A stretch of 58,373 nucleotides of DNA from Streptomyces sp. 130. GTDB taxonomy: Bacteria; Actinomycetota; Actinomycetes; Streptomycetales; Streptomycetaceae. A program made the translations under genes and the position numbers. The notes beneath the pieces were generated by a model. It saw only the letters and a list, made by a program, of their open reading frames with translations, had not been told where the DNA came from and did no database searches. Shown here in pieces: positions 33,490 to 42,114 of this stretch; position 1 is the first letter of the stretch, and each line of letters starts with the position of its first letter. Location: the NCBI RefSeq assembly GCF_007096885.1, contig NZ_VJNO01000042.1, forward strand, positions 1-58,373, read 5' to 3'.

Positions 33490-36345
33490 TTACTGCTGAG
33501 GCGCTGGCGGTGGCTGCTGCTGCCATCCGGCGGGCGGTACGGGACCGTGCGGCTCGGGGTGTCCGGGCTGGTCGCCCGGGGGGTGCGGCTGGGCCGGCGG
33601 CTGCTGCTGCCAGTTCTGCCCGGCGCCGGGGCCCGGCTGCGGGGGATGGGGCTGCTGGCCGCCGTAGGGCTGCTGCTGCGGCTGCGGCTGCGGCTGCGGC
33701 TGCCCGGGCTGCTGGTAGGGCTGGCCGGGTTGCTGCGGGGCGTACGGCTGTCCGGGGTACTGGGGGTGGCCGGTGTGCTGCGGCTGCCCGGGCTGCTGGG
33801 GCTGCTGGGGTGCGTACGGCTGCTGGCCCGGGGCCTGCTGTCCGGGGATCTGCTGACCCGGGATCTGCTGTCCGGGGATCTGCCGGCCCGGCAGCGGCGG
33901 GGCGTACTGCGGCGGGGGGCCGCTGCCGTCCGGCGTCCACAGCCCTTGCTGCTGCTGGGCGCGCGCGAAGTCCTCGGCGACGAGGGCGGAGAGGTCGAAG
34001 TACGCCTCCCGGGTCTTCGGCCGCATCATGTCGAGGTCGACCTCCGCACCGGCCGACAGGTGCTCGTCGAACGGCACGACGACCACCCCGCGGCAGCGCG
34101 TCCGGAAGTGCTGCACGATGTCGTCGACCTTGATCATCTTGCCGGTCTCGCGGACGCCGGAGATCACCGTGACGGACCGCTGGACCAGCTCCGCGTACCC
34201 GTGCGCCGACAGCCAGTCCAGGGTCGTGGAGGCGCTGGAGGCGCCGTCGACCGAGGGCGTCGAGACGATGATCAGCTGATCGGCCAGGTCCAGCACCCCA
34301 CGCATCGCGCTGTACAGCAGACCGGTGCCCGAGTCCGTGAGGATGATCGGGTACTGCTTGCCGAGCACGTCGATCGCGCGCCGGTAGTCCTCGTCGTTGA
34401 AGGCCGTCGAGACCGCCGGGTCAACGTCGTTGGCGATGATCTCCAGTCCGGAGGGCGCCTGCGAGGTGAACCGCCGGATGTCCATGTACGAGTTGAGGTG
34501 CGGGATCGCGTGCACCAGGTCGCGGATGGTCGCCCCGGTCTCGCGGCGCACCCGGCGGCCCAGCGTGCCGGCGTCCGGGTTGGCGTCGATGGCGAGGATC
34601 TTGTCCTGCCGCTCGCTGGCCAGGGTCGCCCCGAGCGCGGTGGTCGTCGTGGTCTTGCCGACGCCGCCCTTGAGGCTGATGACCGCGATCCGGTAGCAGG
34701 AGAGCACCGGGGTACGGATGAGCTCCAGCTTGCGCTGCCTCTCCTGCTCCTCCTTCTTCCCGCCCAGCTTGAAGCGCGACGCGCCCGAGGGGGTACGGCT
34801 GCTCCGGGTCTTCTGCTTGCCCCGGATGAGCCGGTCGGAGGTGAGCTCCACGGCCGCCGTGTACCCCAGCGGAGCGCCGGTCGCGGAGCGCGGGTCCCGG
34901 GGGGCGGGCCAGGAGGTGCCGGCCCGGGGGTCGACGGGCGGCTCCGGCTGCGGCTCCGGCTGGACCTGCGCGGGGAGGTCCGGTGCACCGGTGTCGGGCG
35001 TGGGCGCCGGGGTGCCCTGGGCCGGGGGCCGGGGGGCCGGGGGGAAGCCGTAGCCGCCGTGGGGCTGGGGCTGTTGGGGTTGCTGAGGCTCCTGGGCGGA
35101 CCAGGAGGCCTGCGGCTGGGGGGCCTGCGGGGCCTGGGGCGCGAGGGGCTGCGGGGCCGGGGGCGCGGGGGGCTGCGGGCGTTGCGCCGGGAGGTTGGCG
35201 GCCGGGAGGTTGGCGGCCGGGAGGGGCTGCGGAAGCTGCGGTTCCGGCTGGGGGGCCTGCGGGGCCTGCTGTGCCTGAGAGGGCTGCGGGGCCTGCTGTG
35301 CCTGCTGGGGGAAGCCGTAGCCGGATTGCGGGGTGGGGGCCTGGGGCTGGGCGGGCTCGGGCTGCGGGGCCGGCGGCTGCGGGGCCGGCGGCTGCTGGGC
35401 GGCCGGCTGGAAGGCGGGCGGCAGCGGCGGGAGACCCGCCTGCGCGGGGGCGGCCGGTGTCCAGGGGGTCGGCGACGCGTCCTGCGGCGCGCTGTCCGCC
35501 GGTACGTCGCGGGGCGCCGCGTCCGGGGTGGCGTCCGACGGGGCGTTGCCCGCCGGGGCCTTGCCGTCCGGCGCGGGGAGGTCCAGTGCGGGGGAGTCCG
35601 GCGCGGGGGAGTCCGGTGCGGCGGCGGGCACCGCGGCGGACGGCACGGCAGCGGCCGGTTCCGCGTCGTGCGGCTTGGGGCTGTACCGCGGCGGGGGCGC
35701 GTCGGCCGACGCGAGGCCGGCCTCGTCGTCCTCCTCGCTGTCCCCGGCCGCCGGGGTGTCGCCGGTCGCGTCCGAGGGCTTCGGGGTCGCCGCTTCCTCG
35801 GGCTCGAAGTCGAAGACCCTTCCCAGGACGTCGTCCCAGGACTCCTCCGGTTCCGCGCCGGGCGTACCCGCCTCCGCGTCGTCCGAAACGGCACCGGTGG
35901 CCTCGGACGCGCCGTCGTCGCTGCCGGCGCCGGACGCCGCGTCGCCGCCCGCCGCCTCGGCGTCCGTCCGCGCCTCGCGTTCCGCGCGCTCCCGCGCCTC
36001 GCGGTCCCGCTCCTCGATCTCCCGCTTGAGCGCGGAGGCCGAGAACCGCATGGTGGCCCCGCTGTCGAGGTCGCCGGTGTCCGCCGGGGCGGGGGACCAG
36101 CCGGGGCCGGAGCCGCGCTGCGCCGGGGGCGGGGGCAGCGGCACCGGGTCCCCGCTCGGCGGCGGGGGCGATGCCGGCGGCGTGCCGGCGCCGCCCGAGG
36201 AGTCGCCCGACGCGTTCTGCGTGTACCAGGCGGGCGGGGTGTAGTCGATGGTGAACTCACCCGTCGTCTCGGCGGGCTCCGCGTCGGACGACTCGTCGAC
36301 GGGCTTGTCCCAGCCCCCGCGCATCTCGTCCCGATCGCCGTTCAC
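33490..36345 (-). CDS. EspI-like MinD/ParA ATPase of the type VII secretion locus
   Basis: This 951-residue protein has an acidic then Pro/Ala/Gln-rich, probably disordered N-terminus (1 to about 550). A MinD/ParA-type ATPase follows (about 550-790) with deviant Walker A KGGVGKTTT (559-567), AIDANPDAGTLG and LTDSGTG. The tail of about 155 residues is Gln/Pro-rich and contains tandem IPGQQ repeats. Mycobacterial EspI has the same low-complexity-plus-ATPase plan and sits in an ESX locus, which supports the call. The GTG start is 7 bases after CAGGAGG. The ATPase may regulate or position the secretion machine; this is inferred. Confidence 0.85.
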   Translation of the reverse strand: MNGDRDEMRGGWDKPVDESSDAEPAETTGEFTIDYTPPAWYTQNASGDSSGGAGTPPASPPPPSGDPVPLPPPPAQRGSGPGWSPAPADTGDLDSGATMRFSASALKREIEERDREARERAEREARTDAEAAGGDAASGAGSDDGASEATGAVSDDAEAGTPGAEPEESWDDVLGRVFDFEPEEAATPKPSDATGDTPAAGDSEEDDEAGLASADAPPPRYSPKPHDAEPAAAVPSAAVPAAAPDSPAPDSPALDLPAPDGKAPAGNAPSDATPDAAPRDVPADSAPQDASPTPWTPAAPAQAGLPPLPPAFQPAAQQPPAPQPPAPQPEPAQPQAPTPQSGYGFPQQAQQAPQPSQAQQAPQAPQPEPQLPQPLPAANLPAANLPAQRPQPPAPPAPQPLAPQAPQAPQPQASWSAQEPQQPQQPQPHGGYGFPPAPRPPAQGTPAPTPDTGAPDLPAQVQPEPQPEPPVDPRAGTSWPAPRDPRSATGAPLGYTAAVELTSDRLIRGKQKTRSSRTPSGASRFKLGGKKEEQERQRKLELIRTPVLSCYRIAVISLKGGVGKTTTTTALGATLASERQDKILAIDANPDAGTLGRRVRRETGATIRDLVHAIPHLNSYMDIRRFTSQAPSGLEIIANDVDPAVSTAFNDEDYRRAIDVLGKQYPIILTDSGTGLLYSAMRGVLDLADQLIIVSTPSVDGASSASTTLDWLSAHGYAELVQRSVTVISGVRETGKMIKVDDIVQHFRTRCRGVVVVPFDEHLSAGAEVDLDMMRPKTREAYFDLSALVAEDFARAQQQQGLWTPDGSGPPPQYAPPLPGRQIPGQQIPGQQIPGQQAPGQQPYAPQQPQQPGQPQHTGHPQYPGQPYAPQQPGQPYQQPGQPQPQPQPQQQPYGGQQPHPPQPGPGAGQNWQQQPPAQPHPPGDQPGHPEPHGPVPPAGWQQQPPPAPQQ

Positions 36346-36671
36346 TTTGCCTCCTGGTGTGGTCGAGCACCCTTGTGCCGTGGTGGGTGGGGGCGTTCCC
36401 GTAACGCGAACCGCCCGGCTCTCCCCCTGGGACGCTCATGGCCTGCCCACAGGTTCTCCGCCGCGTCCGGGACCCAGCCTAATCGCCATGGGCCCCGCCA
36501 CGGCAGGCCGTACGACGCCGCGAACGCTGTCCCGTACGTCACGTACTGCACCCAAGTGGACTGAGTGCGACGGGGAGTGAAAACCAAAGCGCTCAAATGC
36601 GTACAACTGTGCCGTGAATTGAGTCCGTCGTACCCGCACAGGCACAGCGGCGCTCCCCGGGCGTACGCCCG
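36346..36671. other. Intergenic region upstream of the EspI-like gene
   Basis: These 326 bases lie between two leftward genes. The stretch about 36575-36625 is richer in A and T than its surroundings. A 13-base palindrome GTACGTCACGTAC occurs at 36534-36546. Minus-strand TAGGCT (36476-36481) could be a -10 box for the ATPase gene, without a clear -35. No convincing coding sequence is seen; short reading frames here lack coding-like codon use. Confidence 0.5.
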
Positions 36672-37394
36672 TCAGTCCACCCGGCGCGCGGCCCCCAGGA
36701 GCCCCGTCTCCGCGTCGGTCGCCCGGGTCGTCACCAGCCGGCTCCCCCGCCGCGTACACCAGAGAGTGGCCCCGTCCGCGAGGGCGGGCAGCGCGCGGAC
36801 CGCGTCGGCCGGCAGTCGGAGGAGGCGCCCGGCCTCCGCCGCCTCGTCGGGAGACACCCGCTGCACGCCCACCAGCGACGCCTTCTCCACCGGCGCGGGC
36901 GCGGCCGGCCCCAGATAGGGCAACAGGGTCAGCACCGACTGCCACGGACCGGCCACGGCCCGCCCGGGCGGCGGGCGCATGCCGCAGTCCCGTACGACGA
37001 GGACCGGCGAGCCCGCCGAGGGGCCCAGCGGCGGCACCCGGCCGACCTCGTGCAGCGCGACGCACCCGCTGCCACCGGCGGCCCGGGCCAGGCTCGCCCA
37101 GGCGTGCGCCCGCCCCGTCTCCACCGCGATCCGCGCACCCGTCGCCGCTGCCCGCAGCACGAGCACCTGCGCCGTCCACAGCCCGCCGACGAGCACGATG
37201 TCGTACGCGGAAGGGCGGTTGAGACCGAGCACGGCGGGGAAGCCCGCCTCGTCCACCCCGATCACCACCCCGTCGTCTCCCACCGGCAAGTCCAGCGAGC
37301 CCAGTTGCTCGGGCCCGATGGTGTACCGCCGCCGGCGCGGACCGACCGGCCCGAACCCCAGCCGGCCCCGCACCCGCCCGGGCACCGCGGCCAT
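36672..37394 (-). CDS. Conserved type VII secretion-associated protein of unknown function
   Basis: I do not recognise a family for this 240-residue protein. It has no signal peptide or membrane helix. The N-terminal half (TIGPEQLGSLDLPVGDDGVVIGVDEAGFPAVLGLNRPSA) reads like a beta-rich domain with a nucleotide-binding-like strand YDIVLVGGLWTAQVLVLRAAA. The C-terminal half has RVSPDEAAEAGRLLRLPADAV and DGATLWCTRRG. Its start overlaps the eccE stop (TGATG), so it is translated together with EccE and is probably an accessory to the secretion complex. Confidence 0.7.
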   Translation of the reverse strand: MAAVPGRVRGRLGFGPVGPRRRRYTIGPEQLGSLDLPVGDDGVVIGVDEAGFPAVLGLNRPSAYDIVLVGGLWTAQVLVLRAAATGARIAVETGRAHAWASLARAAGGSGCVALHEVGRVPPLGPSAGSPVLVVRDCGMRPPPGRAVAGPWQSVLTLLPYLGPAAPAPVEKASLVGVQRVSPDEAAEAGRLLRLPADAVRALPALADGATLWCTRRGSRLVTTRATDAETGLLGAARRVD

Positions 37395-38623
37395 CAGCGG
37401 GCCCCGCCCAGTGGCAGCGTGGCGAGCACCCCGGGCAGCTGCTCGCGGTCCAGCCGCACGAGCGAGACGCGCACCCCGCGCGCCAGCCGCTCCAATTCGC
37501 GCCGCGCGGCCCGGAGTTCCTCACCGGTGCGCGCGCTGATCCGCAGGTGCCCCGCCGCGGCGACCTCCTGCCGGTCACCCCGCGCCAGCGTCAGGCTGAA
37601 CGTCGTGGCCAGCGCCGGCACCGAGGTGAGCAGCGCGACCAGCCTCGGCACCGGCGCCCCGCCGCGGCGCGGCCACCGGCGCACCCAGTACACGGTGTGC
37701 CGACGCCCGTCGCAGCTCCACGTCCGCGAGGTCTCCCGGGTGCGGCGGACGGGCCGCGCGGACCCGTCGGCACGGGGCGCCGCCGTGGCGTCCGCGCAGG
37801 CCGCGGCGGCGAGCGCGGCACCGAGCTCCGGCTCCGACAGCACCGTCGCGCCGAACCCGGCCCCGGTGAGCCGGCCGCACAGCTGGTCGGCCGCCCGTGA
37901 CAGGCACCGCTGGGCCCCGGTCAGACCGCCGCCACGCATGCGTACGGCCTCCGGGCAGAGCTCGGGGTCCAGCGTCAGCGTGACCCAGGTGATCCGCACG
38001 GCCGGCGACCCCGTACGGGCCTGGAGGGGCGCGTAGTTGAGGGTGGCGACCGCGTCGCCGGGGAGGTGCGGGGCCGGGGCGGGCCGGGTGTGCTGCACGA
38101 TCCGCGCCGATTCCAGGCGGATGCCGTCGACGTCCATCACGTCCCGGACGAGCCCGGGCGGCAGCGGCCGAACGGTCCGGTCGGCCCGCAGCACCGTGTC
38201 CTCCGCGTCCACCCGCACCACCACCGTGAGGTGCGTACCCTCGCCGACCAGGCCCACCGGCCGCCGGTCCCGGTGCGTGAACGAGAAGGTGCGCAGGGCC
38301 GGTACGCACTCGCTCAGCGGCCCCGTGGCGGACCCGGCGCCCGGGCCGGTCGTCGGCATCCGTGAGGCGGCTCGCCGGTTCCGCGCCCGGAACGCGACGA
38401 CCGTGGCCAGCCAGGCCGGAAGGGAACGGCGGCGTCTGCGCACGACGGCGAGGACCACGAGCAATGCGGCCGTCACGCCCGCAGGGCCCAGCAGCACAGG
38501 CCCGACGACCCAGGCGCACAGCAGGACCGCCGCCGCGACCTCGAACAGAACCAGCTGTTGCAATCGAAAAGTGCCGATCGGTCCAGCCCGCCGGTTCAGT
38601 CGCGCGCCGCCCCTGTCCGCCAT
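37394..38623 (-). CDS. eccE: Type VII secretion protein EccE
   Basis: EccE is a membrane component at the periphery of the type VII secretion complex. The 409 residues start RLNRRAGPIGTFRLQQLVLFE, then two adjacent membrane helices (about 28-65), then a cytosolic alpha/beta domain containing VTLTLDPELCPEAVRMRGGG. That combination of two N-terminal helices and a single large soluble domain is the EccE plan. ATG 38623 lacks a strong Shine-Dalgarno sequence. It is divergent from eccB across 207 bases. Confidence 0.85.
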   Translation of the reverse strand: MADRGGARLNRRAGPIGTFRLQQLVLFEVAAAVLLCAWVVGPVLLGPAGVTAALLVVLAVVRRRRRSLPAWLATVVAFRARNRRAASRMPTTGPGAGSATGPLSECVPALRTFSFTHRDRRPVGLVGEGTHLTVVVRVDAEDTVLRADRTVRPLPPGLVRDVMDVDGIRLESARIVQHTRPAPAPHLPGDAVATLNYAPLQARTGSPAVRITWVTLTLDPELCPEAVRMRGGGLTGAQRCLSRAADQLCGRLTGAGFGATVLSEPELGAALAAAACADATAAPRADGSARPVRRTRETSRTWSCDGRRHTVYWVRRWPRRGGAPVPRLVALLTSVPALATTFSLTLARGDRQEVAAAGHLRISARTGEELRAARRELERLARGVRVSLVRLDREQLPGVLATLPLGGAR

Positions 38624-38830
38624 CGTGCCCCGCCCCCGTCCGTGCCGTCCCGGCCCGCGCCGCACCCGTCCCGCCGAGCTCTCGACGGAAGCGCACAGCC
38701 TACCGGCACTCCGTCAACCCCCAGGCCCGAGCGGCATAGTGGTCGCCGACAGCGGGAAGCCCCGCCGAAGCTCAGGTGGTCAGCGCCCGCAGGTGTGCGG
38801 CGCGGGTGGAGAGGGAAGGCGGGCCGGGGC

Positions 38831-40354
38831 ATGGCGACCCGACGGGACGAGCTGAACGCGTACACGTTTGCGAAGAGAAGGGTCCTGGCCGCCTTCCTCC
38901 AGTCCGCACCGGACGGTTCCGGCGAGAGCGACTGCCGTCCGCTGCGCGCCGTCCTGCCCGGTGTGCTCACGGGCGCCCTGCTCCTCGCCGGGTTCGGCGC
39001 CTACGGCATGTTCCGGCCGGTCGCGCCCAAGGGCTGGGACCGCCCCGGCACCAACGTCGTCGTCGGCAGGACGTCGACCACCCGCTACGTGGTGCTCACC
39101 ACCGGCCGGGGCGCCCATCGCCGTACCCGGCTGCACCCCGTCCTGAACCTCGCGTCCGCCCGGCTGCTGCTCGACCCCGGCGACTACGGCGTCGTCCAGG
39201 TGGCCGACGACGTCCTCGACGCGGGCAGGCCCCCGCGCGGACCCGTCATCGGCATCCCTTACGCCCCCGACCGGCTTCCCGGCGAGCAGGACGCGGGCAC
39301 CGCCAAACGGTGGGCCGCCTGCGTACGGCCGGGCGGCGGAGGCGCCGGTGTGCAGAAGGCCGGCTTCGTCCTCGCCGCCCGCGACCACCGGCTGACGGAG
39401 GGCCGGAACCGGCTCACCGGCGGCCAGGTCCTCTACGTACAGGACCCGAACGGCACCCGGTATCTCGTGGACGCCCGGGGCGCCAAATACCGCGTGGACG
39501 AGCGGCCCGGCGACCTCGGACACCTCACCGACGCCCTGGTCGGCCGCGCCGCTCCACGCCCCGTCACCCGCGACTGGCTCGCCACCCTGCACACCGGCAG
39601 CCCCGTCGCCTTCCCCGTCGTCCCGGGCCGGATCGGCGCACCCGCCCACGTCGGGGGCCACCTGTCCGCCCGCGAGAACCGCGTCGGCGCGGTGCTGCGG
39701 ACCACGAACGGCGCAGGCACCGCGTACCACGTGGTGCTCGACGGCCGGGTCCAGACGGTCTCCGAGTTCACCGCCTGGCTGATCGTCAACTCCCCGCAGA
39801 CCGCCCCCCTCCGCCAGGCCGGTACCGCCTACCCCGCGGGGCTCCAGGACTTCGTTCCCGACCCGGCACCCTTCGCCGGCCAGGCCGCGCACTGGCCCGC
39901 CCGCAAGGCCGTCCGCGTCGACACCGCGCACCGGAGCACCGTCTGCTCCGTACTGCGGGCGACGGACGAGAGGGGCCGCACCACGCTGAGCACCTGGGCC
40001 GGCACCTCCTACCCCGCCGCCGTCGGTGCGGGCGGCACCAGCACCTACGTCACCCCCGGCAGCGGGCTCCTCTACACGCCGGTCCGAGGCCGCCGGACCG
40101 GACCCGACGGATCACTCTTCCTGGTGACGGACACGGGATTGCGGTACGCGGTTCAGGGGAACGGCGACGGCGATCCCGGGCACTCATCGCGCCCCGCCGG
40201 CACCCCGCACGGACCGGTGCGGGCCAGCGAGGCGCAGATCCGGCTCGGCTACGAGGACGTGCGGCCCGTGCTCGTACCGGCCGAATGGCCAAAGTTCCTT
40301 CCCCGCGGCCCCCGGCTGGACACCACCAGCGCCCGCCGCCCGCAGGGTTCCTGA
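38831..40354 (+). CDS. eccB: Type VII secretion protein EccB
   Basis: EccB is a single-pass membrane core component of the secretion complex, with a large outside domain. The 507 residues begin MATRRDELNAYTFAKRRVLAAFLQ, the typical EccB start. One membrane helix follows at about 42-64 (LRAVLPGVLTGALLLAGFGAYGM). The remaining 440 residues have repeated beta-domains with paired Cys (WAACVRPGG, STVCSVL). ATG has GGGAAGG upstream. A frameshifted short gene and the WXG100 pair follow in the same direction. Confidence 0.88.
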   Translation: MATRRDELNAYTFAKRRVLAAFLQSAPDGSGESDCRPLRAVLPGVLTGALLLAGFGAYGMFRPVAPKGWDRPGTNVVVGRTSTTRYVVLTTGRGAHRRTRLHPVLNLASARLLLDPGDYGVVQVADDVLDAGRPPRGPVIGIPYAPDRLPGEQDAGTAKRWAACVRPGGGGAGVQKAGFVLAARDHRLTEGRNRLTGGQVLYVQDPNGTRYLVDARGAKYRVDERPGDLGHLTDALVGRAAPRPVTRDWLATLHTGSPVAFPVVPGRIGAPAHVGGHLSARENRVGAVLRTTNGAGTAYHVVLDGRVQTVSEFTAWLIVNSPQTAPLRQAGTAYPAGLQDFVPDPAPFAGQAAHWPARKAVRVDTAHRSTVCSVLRATDERGRTTLSTWAGTSYPAAVGAGGTSTYVTPGSGLLYTPVRGRRTGPDGSLFLVTDTGLRYAVQGNGDGDPGHSSRPAGTPHGPVRASEAQIRLGYEDVRPVLVPAEWPKFLPRGPRLDTTSARRPQGS

Positions 40355-40355
40355 C

Positions 40356-40876
40356 ATGGCCCACCCGCCCGAGCCCCGGCGGCCCTCGCCGCGCCGCCCC
40401 CCCCTCGCCCCGGCCGCCCCGCGACCACCGGACGGCGGCGCGCCCGTCCGCCGGAACGACGCGCGCGACCACGGCACCGACGCCTTGCCGGCCGCCGCGA
40501 ACCGCCGTGCCGCCGCGAACCGCCGTGCCGCCGCCCGGCGCGCCCAGGTCGTCGACCCGGCCGCGCAGGCCGCCGCCCGTATCGAACAGACCGCTGAACG
40601 CCCCGTCAACGGCCGTGACGTCTTCGTCGGATGGGGTGTAGTCCACGCGGTCCGCGCACAGCCCGTCGACGACACCCCGCAGGACGCCCCGCACCCCGGC
40701 GAACCGCCCCCCGCGCCCCGCGCGCCCGCCCCGCGCCGCTGTCGGCGGCGGACGCCCCACGGCGGCGCGAAGGCCGCTGCGCCGCCCGGGCCAAGGCGCT
40801 CACGGTCCTGCTGACCGGCGCGGTGGCGGGCGGAGCGGCCGTCGCACGGGACCTTTTCCGGCGCCGTACGGAATGA
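40356..40876 (+). pseudogene. Small gene after eccB, interrupted by an apparent frameshift
   Basis: Starting at ATG 40356, one base after the eccB stop, the first frame has coding-like third-position GC through RPVNGRDVFVGWGVVHAVRAQPVDDTPQDAP. It then degenerates into a Pro/Arg-rich end at 40814. A frame shifted by one base gains coding character near 40740 and ends at 40876 with AARAKALTVLLTGAVAGGAAVARDLFRRRTE, a credible membrane helix plus basic tail. Adding one base in the C-rich stretch about 40690-40745 (which holds a C6 run) would give one product of about 173 residues. It may be a true lesion or a sequencing error. A tandem 18-base repeat encodes ANRRAAANRRAAA. Confidence 0.6.
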
Positions 40877-40994
40877 GCACGAGGGCTCGCGGAAACCGGC
40901 TCCACGCGCTCGCGCAGGGCTTTCGCGGCGGCCGGGAACGGACGCCGGACTGGCTAGCCTGAGCCGCCTCAACGGCCCAGAGAGAGGACCTCGC

Positions 40995-41345
40995 ATGACC
41001 AGCCCCACGGGTGGATTCGCGCTCGCCGACGATCCGGTCGTCCAGGCCAGGAACAAGATCGTCCACACGGCCGATGCGGTGTCCCGCCAGGCCCGGGAGC
41101 TGGCCGACGTCCTCGCGACGGTGGGGGCCGGCTGGACCGGCGCGGGCGCCTCGGGGTTCACCTCCGCGCAGCTCGTGGTCAACGAGGACCACGACGAGAT
41201 CCGGCGCCTCCTCGGCGTACTGCTCAACGCCGTCGACGGCACCATGAACCTCAGCAACGCGAATGACGAGGAGGTCCGCGCGGCCTTCAAGGCGGTGCGG
41301 GAACCGGCTTCCACGGGCGGCACCTCAGCCCTCAACGGCGTCTGA
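40995..41345 (+). CDS. WXG100 family type VII secretion substrate (first of pair)
   Basis: The 116-residue protein forms a helix-turn-helix hairpin with the WXG turn at W47-T-G49 (VGAGWTGAGASGF) and heptad-like helices on both sides. This is the ESAT-6/CFP-10 plan of secreted type VII dimers. No C-terminal YxxxD/E signal is present; the tail is NANDEEVRAAFKAVREPASTGG. ATG follows GAGAGAGGACCTCGC. The second Esx gene begins 38 bases later, so the products probably form a heterodimer, as EsxA/EsxB do in S. coelicolor. Confidence 0.9.
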   Translation: MTSPTGGFALADDPVVQARNKIVHTADAVSRQARELADVLATVGAGWTGAGASGFTSAQLVVNEDHDEIRRLLGVLLNAVDGTMNLSNANDEEVRAAFKAVREPASTGGTSALNGV

Positions 41346-41383
41346 ACCCGGCACCGTTCCCCGACACGACCAGAGGAAACCCG

Positions 41384-41689
41384 ATGGGGTACGACCCGCA
41401 CACCAAGGTCAGGTACGAGAGCGTCCAGGAGGTCGCCAACCGCATCCGCGCGGTCTCGCGGAACATCTGCCGGGACCTGGAGGAGATGGACGGCGCGCTC
41501 AAGGTCGTCACCGACACCTGGGACGGCCAGGCGCACGCAGAGTACGTGACCCTCCAGCACAAGTACCGGAACAAGGCCGGCCACATGAGGGCCCGGCTCG
41601 AAGAGGTCGCGAGGCTCATCGAGACCGGCAAGGACCACTACCGGGCCACGGACCTCCGCTCCTCACGTCTCTTCACCGAGGCGTACTGA
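41384..41689 (+). CDS. WXG100 family type VII secretion substrate with YxxxD signal
   Basis: The 101-residue partner has the WXG turn at W46-D-G48 (VTDTWDGQAHAEY) and a C-terminal secretion motif Y86-R-A-T-D90 (the YxxxD/E consensus) after the second helix. The pair therefore has one signal-bearing and one signal-less subunit, as in mycobacterial heterodimers. ATG follows CAGAGGAAACCCG. Downstream is a terminator shared with convergent bldB. In S. coelicolor the Esx pair is needed for normal sporulation, not virulence. Confidence 0.92.
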   Translation: MGYDPHTKVRYESVQEVANRIRAVSRNICRDLEEMDGALKVVTDTWDGQAHAEYVTLQHKYRNKAGHMRARLEEVARLIETGKDHYRATDLRSSRLFTEAY

Positions 41690-41737
41690 GCCGGGGCGAG
41701 GCCGACCGCACGGAACCACCGGGCCCGGACGTACGAA

Positions 41738-41763
41738 GGGGCACGTTCACCCGAACGTGCCCC
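41738..41763. terminator. Terminator between the WXG100 pair and bldB
   Basis: An 11-bp perfect stem (GGGGCACGTTC and its complement) with an ACCC loop lies 48 bases after the second WXG100 stop and 19 bases before the bldB stop. It can serve both convergent genes. Confidence 0.8.
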
Positions 41764-41782
41764 CACTCGTACCCGGCGCCGA

Positions 41783-42016
41783 CTACGGAAGGTCGAACTC
41801 GCCGTCCCTGGCGCCCAGGACGAACGCGGTCCACTCGGCCTCCGTGTACCTGAGCACCGTGTCCGGGTCAAGAGAGGACCGCATGGCCACCCCGCCGCCG
41901 GGAAGGTGCGCGATCTCGACGCGCTCCTCCTCCTGCTCCGTCCCGGGAGCACATAGCCATTCCACCCCCGAGATGTCGAGTGCGTACAGCTCGTCCTTCT
42001 CCGCCTGCGTGCCCAT
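41783..42016 (-). CDS. bldB: Developmental regulator BldB (DUF397-type protein)
   Basis: BldB is a small protein required for aerial growth and antibiotic production in Streptomyces. The 77-residue product has the DUF397-like core with VAMRSSLDPDTVLRYTEAEWTAFVLGARDGEFDL. The ATG is preceded by GGAAAGGAGCCCTCACG, a good ribosome-binding site. It sits 98 bases downstream of eccC in the same direction and is convergent with the WXG100 genes, as in S. coelicolor, where bldB neighbours esxBA. The biochemical activity is unknown. My BldB identification rests on remembered sequence and position. Confidence 0.8.
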   Translation of the reverse strand: MGTQAEKDELYALDISGVEWLCAPGTEQEEERVEIAHLPGGGVAMRSSLDPDTVLRYTEAEWTAFVLGARDGEFDLP

Positions 42017-42114
42017 CGTGAGGGCTCCTTTCCGTACCTGCCTCTGCACGGCACCGTACAGGCAACACGGCGGCCGGGGGCCCGCTCCGCCGAACCCCCG
42101 TGACCGCGCGGAAC

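Noticed and set aside
33331..36564. 1077-codon plus-strand frame opposite the EspI-like gene
   Set aside because: It is the antisense shadow of a Pro/Gln/Ala-rich gene; its Arg/Gly/Leu composition follows from the complement and no family motif is present.
36346..36596. Short minus-strand frames between the EspI-like gene and the 240-residue gene
   Set aside because: Composition is random-like (many Arg/Trp/His), there is no ribosome-binding site, and the region includes the AT-richer stretch expected for promoters.
40050..40760. Minus-strand frame over the eccB end and the frameshifted gene
   Set aside because: It has no recognisable motif, overlaps eccB extensively and mirrors plus-strand codon structure; the plus-strand reading with one frameshift explains the region better.
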